NCBI RefSeq assembly: GCF_028502605.1
Contig: NC_079235.1
Span: 1,736,001 to 1,800,000, forward strand
Direction: 5' to 3'
From: Trichoderma breve
Taxonomy: Eukaryota > Ascomycota > Sordariomycetes > Hypocreales > Hypocreaceae
DNA length: 64,000 nt
Below are positions 1-12,611 of the stretch, one piece after another. Made by a program: the position numbers and the translations under genes. Position 1 is the first letter of the stretch; the number at the start of each line of letters is the position of its first letter. The notes under the pieces are model-generated. The model was not told the origin of the DNA, made no database searches, and saw only the letters and a list, made by a program, of their open reading frames with translations.

Positions 1-356
1 TTTTATTAATTACTTAAAGAAAATAAAATAAAAGGAATTTATTATTTATTAATTATTTTTAAATAATAATAAATAATAATAATAAAATAAATTATTATTA
101 ATAAATTAAGCTTAATATAATTAACTTATAATAAAATAAAATAAATAAATTACTTAAAATAATTAAATTTTTATTATTAATTATTTTATTATTTATATTT
201 TAATTATACTAAAAATAATTTAATTTTAAATAATAAATTTAATAATATTTTTTTTATTAATAAAAACTAATTAAATATATTATTTATTAATATTTAATAA
301 AAAGTTATTTATTAATAAAATAAATAATAAATAATTATAATAAATTTAGTAAGCCT
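1..356. mobile_element. hAT-type MITE, 455-family, cut by window edge
   Basis: The sequence follows the interior and right end of the copy at 12234-12603 in heavily RIPped form, ending in a decayed version of the AACCCTG terminus near 356. The left terminus lies outside the window or is too decayed to place. Identification rests on order and spacing of shared words rather than on an intact terminal repeat. Confidence 0.5.
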
Positions 357-646
357 AAATATTATTAATATAAAAATATAATTAAATATTATAAACTCTT
401 TAAAGTTAATAAATAGTTTATTATTTATTTTCTTTTTAATATTTTTTTTTTAATTTTTATAATATTTTTATTATTAATTTATTTCTTAGGAATAGCTTAA
501 ATACTTTAAAAATTACTTTATTAATAACTTCTTTATTATATTAGTTTATAAAAATAAAATAACTTAAGTTAATATTATTATAAATAAAAGTATAATAATT
601 ATAAATAATAATATAATTAATAATTTATAATAGTATTTATTTATTA

Positions 647-694
<48 letters not shown>

Positions 695-881
695 ATATAA
701 TCCTTTATATTATATAATAAAATAATAGTATTATTAATTTATTTTATTTTTATTTATAATTTTAAGTTTATATATAATTATATATTAACTATAATTTACT
801 TTTATTTTATATTTACTTTATTTTCTTTTTAAAATTACTTTATTACCTTAGTAAATTAAAATTTTATAACTATAGCTAATA
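357..881. other. unassigned AT-rich spacer
   Basis: I recognise no gene or terminal repeat here apart from a (TA)n run at about 649-689. It is the left flank of the hAT element starting at 890 and ends with that element's duplicated target site (882-889, TAATAAAT). Confidence 0.6.
649..689. repeat. (TA)n microsatellite
   Basis: An uninterrupted run of alternating T and A of about 40 bases. Confidence 0.9.
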
Positions 882-2987
882 TAATAAATAAAGTTACTAA
901 ATCTATTAGTAATTATTTATTATTTATTTTATTAATAAATAATTAAATTTTATTTATTTTTCTTAGTTAATTTATAAAATCAATTTTTTTCTATTATTTA
1001 TTAATAAAAGAAAAAACAAAATTTATTATTTATTATTAAATTTATTATTTAATTTTATTATTTTAATTTACTATTTTAATTTATTATTTTGATTTCCTAT
1101 TTTAATTTATTATTTTAATTTACTATTTTATTTAATTATTTTATTTTATTATTTTATATTAACTAAATAATATAATTAAAATAAGGAAATATATTATTTA
1201 TTATATAAATTTTATAAAGCTATTTCTATTTTTAATATATAAGTTATAGTAAAATTATAATTTAATTAGTAAAATTTTAAGTATTATTTAAAGCTAAAAA
1301 AATACTTTTATATAAAATAAAATTTACTATTAAAATATTTCTTTTATTTTAGCTTATATAATATTAATAAAAATAGTTTTATAAAATATATATAATAAAT
1401 ATTATAATTTTATAGTAAATAAATAATAAAAATTAAAATTAACTTTTATATAATTTATTATATAATTTATTATATAATTTATTAAATAATTTATTTTTAT
1501 TATATAACCTATAGTTTAATTTATTTTTATTATATAATTTATAATTTAACTTATAATTTAATTTATTTTTATTATATAATTTATTATTAATTTTAATTCT
1601 AAGTCTTTTAATAATTTAAATTCCTTTATTATAAAAGAAAATTCTAATATTTTTACTAATAGTTTTATTTATAATAAATCTAAATTTAAATTAAAAAATA
1701 ATAAAAATTTTAAAGTTTATATTTTTAAAAATAATTTATTTAATAAATCTTTATTATTTATTAAAATAAATATAAAAAAAGAAATGAAAGTTAAATATAT
1801 AAAGTTAATTATTTATTTTATTATTTATTTTATTATTTATTTTATTATTTTATTTATTATTTTATTTACTTTATTATTTTATTTTATTAATTATTTTTAA
1901 TAATAATTATAAGCTTATAACCTTAATTAAAGGTTTTTAATTATTTAATTTAGCTTAGTAGTATTAAGTAAAATACCTATAAATAACTTATAATAAAAAA
2001 TCTAAAAAATTAAAAAAAAATTATTATTTTTTTATTTTAATTAATTTAATAAAACTTTTAGTTTTTTTTATAATTATAATATTATTATTATAATATTAAT
2101 ATAATAATTTAATTATAAATAATTATACTTATTTTATTATATATAAATTATAATAAAAATATTATAATTATAAAATATTAATTAAAATATTTAATAACTT
2201 AAAGCTATTTAAGTTAATTAATTTATTATTTAATAATTTACTTAATAACCTTTTATAAATAAACTTTATAATTATTATTAATAACTTACTTTTTAAAAAC
2301 TAATATTATTTCTTTAATATAAAATTTACTATTTATTTTAAATATTTAAAATAAATAACTAAAAATTATATTTAAATTTAATAAAGAAAAAGCTATTAAT
2401 AAAATATTAATTTTTCTATTAAAAAATAATATATTTTTTAATATTATTTCTTTAAATTCATTTAATAAATTATTAAAGTATTATAATAAGTAAATTATTT
2501 TATTTATTTTATTTACTTTATTATATAACCTTTATTTTATTTATTTATTTATTTTAATTATTTTTTTTATTAATAAATATATTATTATAAATTAAATAAA
2601 TATTAAATATATTTTAAAAAATAACTTTAATAAAGCTTTATTAAATTTAAATTTATATATTAAAGCTAATTTAAAAATTAATAATAGTTTTTCTATAACT
2701 TTTAATATTTAAACTTTAAATAATTAAAATTCTTATTTAAGAATAATTTTTATTTTTTTTTAATTTAGAATTTAAATTAAAATATAAGTTAATAAATATT
2801 TATTTTATTTTATTATTTTATATTTATTATTTTATATTTATTATTTTATTTATATTATTTTATTTTTATTATTTTAATAATTAATTTAATTATAAAATTT
2901 AAAAAACTTTTAAAAACCTATACTAAAATATATTTATATTAGTAATTTAATAAAACCTTAAAACCTTATCTTTATTTATTTAATATA

Positions 2988-3655
2988 AAAGTTATATTTA
3001 TTATTAAAAAAATTAATAAAATTATAATAGCTAAGTTAAAGAAAAACTATACTTTAGCTTTTAATTTAAAATCTAAAATTAATTTATAACTTAATTTAAT
3101 TACCTAAGTTAAACTTTAAAAATTTAGGCTATAAAGTATAATTAATTAAAGTTTAAAACTAAACTTAAAGTATATAAAATAGCCTAAATAATAAAGTTTA
3201 AATATAATATAATTATACTTTAAGCTTTATAATTTATAATTTAATAACTTAATTAAACTAAATAAATTTATATTCTTTTATTAAGTTATAAAAGGTAGTA
3301 ATAATCCTTAAAAATAAATTATATATATAATATAAAAAACTATATAATAAAATAATATACTATAATAACTATAATTTAATTACAATATATAGTAAAATAG
3401 CTAAATAAATAACTAAATCTATAATTAATAAAATTATAAACTTATAATTAAAAGCTTTAAAAAAAAAAACTAAAGCTAACTAAAGTAAAGTATAAACTAA
3501 ATTAGCTAAAAGGTATTAAAAATCCTAAGCTAAGTAAAAGTATTAAGAAAATTATTAAAAAAAAGTTAATAAAATAGTTTATTAAAGGCTATATATATAA
3601 AGGTTCTTTTATAATTAATTCCTTTTAGGTAATTAATTCTTTATACCTAAGAGAG
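2988..3655. repeat. unclassified repeat R3, copy 1
   Basis: About 670 bp interrupt the hAT sequence. The hAT text on both sides (TTTAATAT near 2980 and again at 3661) is duplicated, as for an insertion. Related copies lie at about 35603-36280 and 51397-52090. The right end contains a less decayed CTTTATACCTAAGAGAGA. Neither terminal inverted repeats nor a reading frame can be recognised, so it may be a solo LTR or a non-autonomous element. Confidence 0.55.
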
Positions 3656-4975
3656 ATTTATTTAATATAAATTATATATTTAAGTATATATATTTTTATT
3701 ATTATTTTATTATCATTATTATTATTATTATTAAAATGACTAGTATATTTATTTTAGTATTATATAAAATAATACTTATAATAATAATATATTTATAAAT
3801 TCCTTTTAAAAAACCATTTATAAAGAATTTATAAATAATATTAAATATATAGTATATATTATTAATTTAATTATATAAAATATATTAAAAAATAATATAT
3901 TTTTTAATTTTTTTAATTTATTATTATTAAATTATATAAATTATAATTTATATACTAATAATAATAGTAATAATATAATATAATAAAAACAAAAAATAAT
4001 AATCCTTTTAATAATATATTTTTATTTATAATTATATTATTTATTTATTATTATTTATTTATTTATTTATTATTTTTAAATTTAATAAATTAACTATAGT
4101 AAATTATTTTATTAATTAAATATACTTAAGAACTTAGTACTTTATTAAGTAATAAAATATTAAAAATTAAAAAAAAAATAAAAAATTCTTATATTTTATA
4201 ATAAGAAAAAAATTCCTTTAGGTATTTATTTATTATTTATTTTTTTTATTGATTTATTTATAATTAATTGTTATAAATAATATAACTTAATAAAATTTAA
4301 TATATCATATACTTAATGTTTTTATTAATTTAAAAAAAGCTTTATTTTATTATTATAATAATATAATTAAGAATTTAAAAAAGTATATATTATTATTTTA
4401 TAATTTTATTTTATAAAGCTACTTTATTTATAGTTATTTTTTTCTGATATTAAATAAAAAGCTTTAGAAAAATTAAAAACTATATTTTTTATTTTTTTAA
4501 AATTTTTTATTAAATTATAAAGCTAGCTTTATATTATAATTTTTATTATATTATTATATATTTATAAAATATTTAATAAATTAAAAAATTTATATAAAAA
4601 TTATTATAAAAGAAATAGAAATTTTAATTTAATAAGTTATTTTATTTATATTATATTTATTATTAATTATTTACTTTTTATAATTTATCTTTTATTATTT
4701 ATTAATTTATTAATTTATTTTACTTAAGTTACTTATTATTAAATATTTACAAAAGCTATTAAATTTAACCTTAATAAATTAAAAAAGTATTTTCCTAAGA
4801 AAATAATTTTTTTAATTTAATTAATTATAAGCTTTTTTTTTATAGTTTATTTTTAAATTTTTAATTTAAAAATATTTATTTTAAAGAAAATAAATTATTA
4901 TATTTTTTTTCTAATATTAATAAAACTATTATATTTTTATTAAAATTAAATTATAATAAGTAAATTATTTTATTA

Positions 4976-5009
<34 letters not shown>

Positions 5010-5454
5010 TATTTATTTTATTCATAATTAATATTATTATTATTATAAATTAAATAAGAAAATTAATAACCTTAATTTAATTAATAATAATATTAAAAAA
5101 TATATTAATTAACCTTAGTTTTATTACTTTAGCCTATTAAAAAAAACTACTTTCTTATACCTATAACTTAGATTAACCTTTATTTAAGTAAGTATTACTA
5201 CTTTTACTAAGTTAGTGCCCCTATTTTTAATAAATAATTTTATAAATACTTTTTTTAATAAATTAGTAAAGGATTTTAATTATAATAAGGTTAATAATAA
5301 TAATAATTATTCCTTTAATTCTAATAAAAAATTCTATTTAGGAATTAATAATAATAATAATAATACTATTAACTAAAATAAATTACTTTTATATTTAGCA
5401 AAACACCTTATATTAAAAGAAATAAGTTATTTATTATTCATTTACTAATTTATT

Positions 5455-6175
5455 TTATTAGAATAAGCCTTTAGAATATTAGAAATCTAATAGTAATAGA
5501 TTTCCTATTTTATTTATTTCAGCAAGGCGTTATTTAGCTATTTCTATTACTTTTACTTAAGGTTACTAAATTCATTAGTAGTTATTTATTATTTATTTTA
5601 TTAATAAATAACTCTTTATTATTAATTAATAAATAATAAATTTTATTTATTTCCTTTAGGATACTAATAAAATAAAAGAATTTTTTATTAATAAAAATAA
5701 ATAATAAAGGAATTTTATTTATTTAATAATAAATTAAATAAAATAAGTATAAAAAAAATAAAAAATATAAGTTTATAATCTTATTTTTTAACTTTTTAAA
5801 AATATATAATTTACTTATATAATATTTTTATTAAACTAGTTATTAATAAATTTATTACTTTTATTAATAAATTATTATTAATAATAAATACCTTTATTTT
5901 ATTTTTTTTAGTTTATAAAAGTAAAAAATAATAAATAATAAATAATAAAAAAAATTTATTTTATTTTTTTTAAAGTATTAATAAAATAAATTATTACTAA
6001 TTAGTAACCCTGCTTCTATTGCTATAGAAAGTATATTTTCTATTAGTAATAATATTATAATAAAATCTAAAAATAGGTTAAATTTAAATTTAGTTACTAA
6101 AATAATATTATTAAAAAGCTAAATAAAGGATTTTAAAAGCTTAAAAATAAATATTTTAAAGAAAATAAACTAAAT
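5455..6175 (+). pseudogene. hAT transposase C-terminus, broken by a MITE
   Basis: Either side of the MITE at 5558-6012, the plus strand carries the hAT dimerisation region: the RRYLAI segment just before it, and the IENIFSISNNI-like, KSKNRLN-like and ILLKS segments after it. The tryptophan that should follow ILLKS is now a stop (TGG to TAA). It belongs to the hAT copy whose right end is at 7604. Confidence 0.75.
5558..6012. mobile_element. 455-bp hAT-type MITE, fully RIPped
   Basis: The ends are decayed CAGGGTT and intact AACCCTG. The 8-bp duplications are CTTTTACT (5550-5557) and CTTCTATT (6013-6020). Each differs from an inferred CTTCTACT by one C-to-T change, so the insertion predates RIP. 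Length is exactly 455 bp, the same as the copies at 6556 and 7798. Confidence 0.85.
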
Positions 6176-7604
6176 TAACTTAAATAGTTATTTTATTTAT
6201 ATAGTTTTTTTATTTATTAAATAAATATTATTTTAAAATAGTAATTTTTTTATAATATAATTATAAAGATAATTATAAAAAAAGTAAAAAAATATAAAAT
6301 ATTTTTTTAGCTTAAAATAATACTAAAAATCTTATTACTTAAATTCTAGCTTTATTTTAATATAAATAATAAAAATAAATATATATTTATAGAATATAAA
6401 TGATAAATATTATTATTATTTTACTTATTAAATTTATAAAGTATATAATTATAATTAGTTATTTTAATAATTATTTTTTTATAATATAAAAGTATTTTTT
6501 TAGCTTTAAATAATACTTGAAATCTTATTATTTAAATTCTAGCTTTATTATAGGCCAGGGTTATTAATTAGTAATAATTTATTTTATTAATACTTTAAAG
6601 AAAATGAAATAAATTTTTTTTATTATTTATTATTTATTATTTTTTACTTTTATAAACTAAAGAAAATAAAATAAAGGTATTTATTATTAATAATAATTTA
6701 TTAATAAAGGTAATAAATTTACTAATAACTAACTTAATAAAAATATTATATAAGTAAATTATATATTTTTTAAAAAGCTAGAAAATAAGGCTATAAGCTT
6801 ATATTTTTTATTTTTTTATATTTATTTTATTTAATTTATTATTAAATAAATAAAATTTCTTTATTATTTAGTTTTATTAATAAAAAATTCCTTTATTTTA
6901 TTAATATTTTAAAGAAAATAAATAAAATTTATTATTTATTAATTAATAATAAAAAGTTATTTATTAACGAAATAAATAATAAATAATTATTAATAAATTT
7001 AGTAACTCTGTTATAGGCTATATAGTAAAATCTATTATACTTTAATAAAATATAAATAATAGTTATTATTATATTATAAGTTAAATTTATATATTTTATA
7101 AGCCTGATTAGCTATTTTAATAGTAAATATTTTTATAATATAAAAGCGTTTTTTTAGCTTTAAATAATTCTTAAAATATTACTATTTAAATTATAACTTT
7201 ATTATAACTTATATAATAAAAATATAAATAGTTTTATAAAATATAAATAGTAATTATTATTTCATTTTACATTAGGTTTATAAAACTTATAATTATAATT
7301 AGTTATTTTAATAATAAATTTTTTTTATAATATAAAAGTATTTTTTTTACTTTAAATAATATTTACAGTTTTATTATTTAAATTATAACTTTATTATAGC
7401 TTATATAAAAAATAAAAATAATTATATTAAAGCTTATAAAATAAAATAAAAAAAAGCTTTATAAAATTAAGTTTTTTAGTAATTAATTAATTTAGTTTTT
7501 AGTTTTTAGTTTTTAGTTAATAATAATTAACTAAAAACTAATTTTTTAAGTTTAGTTTTACTTAAGTTACTAACTAAACTAATAGTTGCTAATTTACAAC
7601 CCTG
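6176..7604 (+). mobile_element. 3' terminal part of a hAT family-1 element
   Basis: Subterminal repeats are followed by a right terminus ending in TTTACAACCCTG at 7604. Its reverse complement matches the left end of the complete element at 13701-19665 over more than 200 bp. The adjacent 8 bp (7605-7612, TAAAAGAG) should be one copy of a target duplication, but no matching left end is present upstream. Sequence after 7604 resumes inside the outer hAT at the point equivalent to about 16520 of the 13.7-kb copy. The element was therefore inserted in the outer hAT and later lost its 5' half. Confidence 0.75.
6556..7010. mobile_element. 455-bp hAT-type MITE, RIPped
   Basis: It starts CAGGGTTATTAATTAG and ends AGTAACTCTG. 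It is flanked by an exact 8-bp duplication TTATAGGC at 6548-6555 and 7011-7018. It sits in the subterminal repeats of the hAT copy ending at 7604. Confidence 0.87.
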
Positions 7605-7797
7605 TAAAAGAGATAAAAAAATTCCTGCTTTTTATAATATAGGAAAAATTCCTCTAGGTAATTATTTATTATTTATTTATTATTCTTTTTTTTTTTCATT
7701 TATTTATTATTTATTATTTATTTATTATTCTTTTTTTTTTCATTTATTTATTTATTATTTATTATTTATTTATTTTTATTAATTAATTAATTTTAAT

Positions 7798-8252
7798 GAA
7801 GGTTACCAAATTCATTAATAGTTATTCATTATTCATTTCGTTAACAAATAACTCTTCGTTAATCGTTAACGAATAACAAAAGTCGTTCGTTTTCTTCAGG
7901 GCACTAATGAAACAAAGGAAATTTTCATTAACGAAAGCTTATAACAAAGGAATTTTATTTATTAAATAATAATTCAAATAAAATAGGTATAATTAAAAAA
8001 ATTTATATAATTAAATCCAGCTAAAAGTCTAGTTTTTAAATATATAGGTTATTCATTTTTACAATTTATAATAAATTAGTAATTAATAAATTCGTTATTT
8101 TAGTAACGAATCGTTATTACTAATGAATTCCATTCGTTTCGTGTTCTTCAACCTACTAACGAAACTACCTTTCGTTAACGAACAACAAATAGAATTCGTT
8201 TCGTTTTCTTCAACTAACTAACGAAACGAATCGTCACTAATTAGCAACCCTG
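7798..8252. mobile_element. 455-bp hAT-type MITE, lightly mutated
   Basis: The 8-bp duplications ATTTTAAT lie at 7790-7797 and 8253-8260. The right end is TTAGCAACCCTG. Many CpG-containing words (AACGAAACGAAT, TTCGTT) survive, unlike the surrounding hAT sequence, so this copy probably inserted after the RIP wave. It interrupts the outer hAT. Confidence 0.87.
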
Positions 8253-8748
8253 ATTTTAATAGATAAACGCTATCCATTGGAATTTAGTATTTTATATGCT
8301 TGATATTGTAATTAGTTTAAAGGAAGCTTTATTATATTGTTATAATAACATAATTAATAAAGAATTTAAAAGGGTATATTTTTATTATTTATTTATTATA
8401 TTATGTCTATAAAGCTAATTTATTTATGGTTATTTTTTTAAATTTTGAATAGGAAGCTTTAGAAGAATTAAGAGCTATATTTTTTCTTTTTTTAAAGCTT
8501 TTTTTTAAATTATAAGGTTAATTTTATATAATAATTCCTATAGCTTTATTATATATATATATAATAAATAATAAGCTAGAATTATTATATTTAAAATATA
8601 CTAAAAAGCTTTATAATAATAAATTAGTAAGTTATTTATGTATTATTTAAGTATTTAATTATTTATTATTTAGTTATTTATTTATATTTAATTTATTTAT
8701 ATTAGGCTGCTTATTATTAGATATATGTAACAGTTATTAAATCTAGCC

Positions 8749-9083
8749 CAGGGTTATAATTAATTAGTCGTTATTTATTATTTATTATTATTTAGTAACT
8801 AATTTAGTTTTTTTTTAGCTTATTAAAGAAACTAATACTAATTTACTTTAAGTAAATGAAATTTCTTTAGTTATCCAAGTAAATAACTTTAATTTTTATA
8901 TATAATTAATTAATAGTTATTTATTATTTATTATTAGTATTAATTTTTATTAGCTTATTAGAAAACTAATTTAGTTTACTTAGCTAACTAAGTAATTTAA
9001 TTAATTTTCTTTAGCCCTCCAATAAAACTAATTTACTTAGTAATTAATTTAATCTAAAGAATCGTTACTAATTTATAACCTTA
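8749..9083. mobile_element. 369-family hAT-type MITE (335 bp)
   Basis: The left end is CAGGGTTATAATTAATTAG and the right end is a decayed AACCCTG. Exact 8-bp duplications ATCTAGCC lie at 8741-8748 and 9084-9091. The interior alternates TTAGTTTACTT-like and AAGTAAATTA-like motifs shared with the copies at 15026 and 25746. Confidence 0.87.
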
Positions 9084-9148
9084 ATCTAGCCTTACTAAAT
9101 TAAAAAAGTATTTTCCTAGGAAAATAATTACTTTTAGTTTAATATATT

Positions 9149-9577
9149 CAGGGTTGCCAATTAGTAACGATTCGTTTCGTTAGTACCTTGAAGAAAACGA
9201 AACGAATTTTTTTCATTATTCGTTATTCATTATTCTTCACTTTTATAGGCTAAAGAAAACGAAACGAAGGCATTCGTTATTAGTGACGATTCGTTAACGA
9301 AGGTAACAAATTTACTAATAGCTAGCTTAATAAAAATATTATATAGGCAAATTATATATTTCTAAAAAGCTAGAAAACAGGGCTATAAGCCTGTATTTTT
9401 TGTTTTTTTATACCTATTTTATTTAATTTACTATTAAATAAATAAGATTCCTTCGTTATTCGTTTTCATTAACGAAAAATTCCTTCGTTTCGTTAGTGCC
9501 CTGAAGAAAACGAACGAAATTCGTTATTCGTTAACGAAACGAATAACGAATAACTACTAACGAATTTGGCAACCCTG
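9149..9577. mobile_element. 455-family hAT-type MITE (429 bp), CpG-rich
   Basis: Intact 12-bp terminal inverted repeats are visible (CAGGGTTGCCAA and TTTGGCAACCCTG). The exact 8-bp duplication AATATATT lies at 9141-9148 and 9578-9585. It retains many CGAAACG and TTCGTT words, making it one of the least mutated stretches in the AT-rich half. It lies 57 bp from the MITE ending at 9091. Confidence 0.9.
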
Positions 9578-10028
9578 AATATATTATAAGCTGTTTTTTT
9601 ATATTTTATTTTTAAATCCTTAATTTAAAAATATTTATTTTAAAGATAAACGCTTATTATACTTTTTCCTTAATATTAATAATTTTATTTTATATTTATT
9701 AAAAATAAAATATAATAAATATATTATTTATTTATTATTATTTATTTTTATTATATATTATTTTATATATTTTTATTATTTAATAGTATTATTTTACATT
9801 ATAAGATAAAGCTAAAGGCCTTAATATAATTAATAATAATAATATAGCTAATTTATTTTTTAATAAATTAGCTAATAATTTTAATTATAATAAAGTTATT
9901 AAAAATATTAATAATAATAATTTATTTAATTTTAATAAAGAATTTTATTTAAGTATTAACAATAGTATTAAAAATAAACTAATTTTTATATTTAAAACAA
10001 AATCCTATATTAGAAGATGTAAGTTATT

Positions 10029-10128
10029 TATTTTATTATTTACTATTTTATTATTTACTATTTTATTATTTACTATTTTATTATTTACTATTTTATTATT
10101 TACTATTTTATTATTTACTATTTTATTA
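10029..10128. repeat. 15-bp minisatellite
   Basis: About seven tandem copies of TTTACTATTTTATTA, essentially identical, inside the intron-like region just before the hAT dimerisation domain. Confidence 0.85.
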
Positions 10129-10137
10129 ATTTTAGTA

Positions 10138-10330
10138 AAACATTATTTAGCTATTCCTACTACTTCTACTACTATAGAAAATATATTTTTTATTAATAAT
10201 AATATTATACTAAACGCTAGGAATAGGTTAAATCTAAACTTAGTTTTTAAAATAATATTATTAAAAAGCTAAATAAAGGATTTTAAAAAACTTAAAAATA
10301 AAGATTTAAAAGAAAATAACTTAAGTTAGC
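10138..10330 (+). pseudogene. hAT transposase dimerisation domain (outer element)
   Basis: Plus-strand translation gives HYLAIPTTSTTIENIFF, then NARNRLNLNL and ILLKS followed by a stop where hAT proteins have tryptophan, then IKDFKKL. This matches the C-terminal dimerisation domain of hAT transposases (YLAIPATS, S..VFS, NRL, LLKSW). It is the last coding part of the element at 890-11317. Confidence 0.8.
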
Positions 10331-11325
10331 TTATATAATTATTTTTTTTATATAGTTTTTTTATTTATTTAATAAATATTATTTTAGTTATAAAAAAGAA
10401 ATTTTCTATACTTTAATTATAAAAATATAATAATAAAAAAGCAAAAAAAATATAAAGTATTTTTTTAGCTTAAAATAATATTAAAAATCTTATTATTTAA
10501 ATTTTATATTTATTATGACTTATATAATAAAAATAAAAATAACTTTATATAATATAAATAATAATTATTATAATATACTAAGTTTTATTTACATAGCTTA
10601 TAATAATAATTAGCTATTTTAATAATAAATATTTTTATAATATAAAATTATTTTTTTAGCTTTTAATAATACTTTAAATTTTACTATTTATATTATAGCT
10701 TTATTATAACTTATATAATAAAAATAAAAATAGCTTTATAAAATATAAATAGTAAGTATTATTATTTTATATATAAGGTTCATGAAGTTTATAAGTTAAT
10801 TTTACTATAATATAAAATTATCTTTTTAGCTTATAATAACATTAGAAATCTTATTATTTAAATTTTAAACCTAATATAGCTTATATAATAAAAATAATCA
10901 TAGTTTTATAAAATCTATATTATAATAATTATCATTTTTTTAATAAAGTTTATTTAGCTTATAAGCTTCATTAGCTATTTTTATAATAAATTCTATTTTT
11001 TATAATAATATTCTTTTAGCTTAAAACAAAACTAAAAGAATTTAGTATTTATATTATAAGCTTATTATAGCTTATATAGTAAAGTTAAAAATAATATTAT
11101 AAAATATAAATAATATATATTATTATTTTATATTTTAATATAATATAAGTGTTGTATTTAATTTAAATAAACAAAATAGTATTTTTTTATTAACAAAATT
11201 AGTAACGATTAATTACTAATTTCGTTATTCATTATTCATTAATGAATAACGAATATAATTTATTTCATTTTCTTTAGCTAACTAACAAAACAAATCCTCA
11301 CTAATTAGCCACCCTAGTAATAAAT

Positions 11326-11876
11326 CTTATTTATAGCTATAGTTTTTTTTTAATACTTTATAATATTAAAATTAATATTATTTTTCTCTTTTATAATACT
11401 TTTTTAATATTTCTGCAGCTAAGTATATTTTTTTAATTTCTTTTATTATTATTAATTTTATTTATTTAGTCCTATATTTATTTACTTTTATAAAAATATA
11501 ACTAAAAGCTTATTATAATATTTTACTAAGAAAAAGATAAGTATAATATTAAGGAGTAGTATATTGTTAATATTAAGTTTATACCTTAACGTAAATATTT
11601 TATTATTATTAAAATCCTTACTTTATATTTAAGTGTATTTTTATAATAGTTGAAAAATATTATTAGAGTTTTTAATATATAAATTTATAATATTATTATA
11701 TTAGCGACTTTTTATATTATAAAATATAAATATATAGTTTAAATAAAATTTAAAAATAGTTATAATTTTAATACTATTACTAAGTTATTTTTTTTCTTTT
11801 ATATATATTTCTAATGATTTTTTTATTCTTAAATTATCAATATATTTTAATACTATTTTTATTTTTTTATTAACTT
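11326..11876. other. unassigned AT-rich spacer
   Basis: This is host sequence between the hAT right flank and the MITE at 11885. It is less skewed to A+T than its surroundings in places. I recognise no protein motif on either strand. It may be part of the same older element as 12612-13692 and 19674-20048. Confidence 0.5.
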
Positions 11877-11884
11877 ATAGTAGT

Positions 11885-12083
11885 CAGGGTTGTAAATTAG
11901 TAACTAAGAGTTTAGTTAGTAGCTTGACTAAAACTAAACTTAAGGTATTAGTTACTAAACTGATTAGTTTAGTTAGTTAATTAACTAAAAACTACTGAGT
12001 TTAGTTAATAGGTTAAGTAAAACTAAACTAATTAGTTTAGTAACTAAACAAACTAAAAACTACCAACTAATTTTACAACCCTG
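11885..12083. mobile_element. 199-bp MITE of hAT family 1
   Basis: It starts CAGGGTTGTAAATTAG and ends TTTACAACCCTG. The exact 8-bp duplication ATAGTAGT is at 11877-11884 and 12084-12091. The terminal sequence (TTAGTTAGTAGCTTGACT and its complement) is that of the complete hAT at 13701-19665, so this is an internally deleted derivative of that family. Confidence 0.9.
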
Positions 12084-12233
12084 ATAGTAGTTATAAAATA
12101 TTATGTTATAAATATTTTTATAGTTTTACTTTTTATATTAATAAATTTAATAAAAATAATAAAATACTTTTTTACTTTTAACTACTTACTTTAATATTTA
12201 AAGTATATTTTTTTACTACTTCTTTATCATAAT

Positions 12234-12603
12234 CAGGGTTGCCAATTAGTGACGATTCGTTTCGTTAGTGCCCTGAAGAAAACGAAACGAAAGGAATTCG
12301 TTATTCATTAGTTATTTTTGAATAATAACGAATAACGAATAACGAAACGAATCGTCACTAATTTCGTTATTTTTTATATACTATTCCTAATACAGCTAGC
12401 TTATAATTGTAAAATAAAATAAATAGTAAAATCTAGCTATTTTAAGTAATTATTTTATTTTATTTTATTTTACGCTAGCTATATTAGGAAGGTCTATTTA
12501 TAAATAACGAATTTAGTAATGAATTTAGTAACTCTTTGTTAACGAAGAGTTATTCGTTAACGAAACGAATAACGAATAACTACTAACGAATTTGGCAACC
12601 CTG
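12234..12603. mobile_element. 455-family MITE variant (370 bp)
   Basis: The ends are CAGGGTTGCCAA and TTTGGCAACCCTG. The 8-bp duplications are ATCATAAT (12226-12233) and ATTATAAT (12604-12611), differing by one C-to-T change. The centre holds a different insert bounded by inverted CTAGCT/AGCTAG words. CpG survives in the terminal repeats. Confidence 0.87.
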
Positions 12604-12611
12604 ATTATAAT

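Larger units (their letters stand above)
890..11317 (+). mobile_element. hAT element (family 2) with nested insertions
   Basis: The left end begins AAAGTTACTAAAT and the right end reads CACTAATTAGCCACCCTAG. They are flanked by an exact 8-bp duplication, TAATAAAT, at 882-889 and 11318-11325. The same terminal sequences occur in the element at 20057-40070. Inside the ends lie subterminal repeats of about 200 bp in inverted orientation, then a decayed plus-strand transposase ending in a dimerisation domain (about 10138-10330). The 10.4-kb span is inflated by an unclassified repeat (2988-3655), the 3' half of another hAT (to 7604) and several MITEs. Only about one transposase N-terminal half is present for two C-terminal halves, which suggests a deletion by internal recombination. 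Confidence 0.8.

Noticed and set aside
10029..10128. CRISPR-like array
   Set aside because: It is an uninterrupted tandem repeat without spacers in a eukaryotic transposon. The other arrays in the window are also direct tandem repeats.
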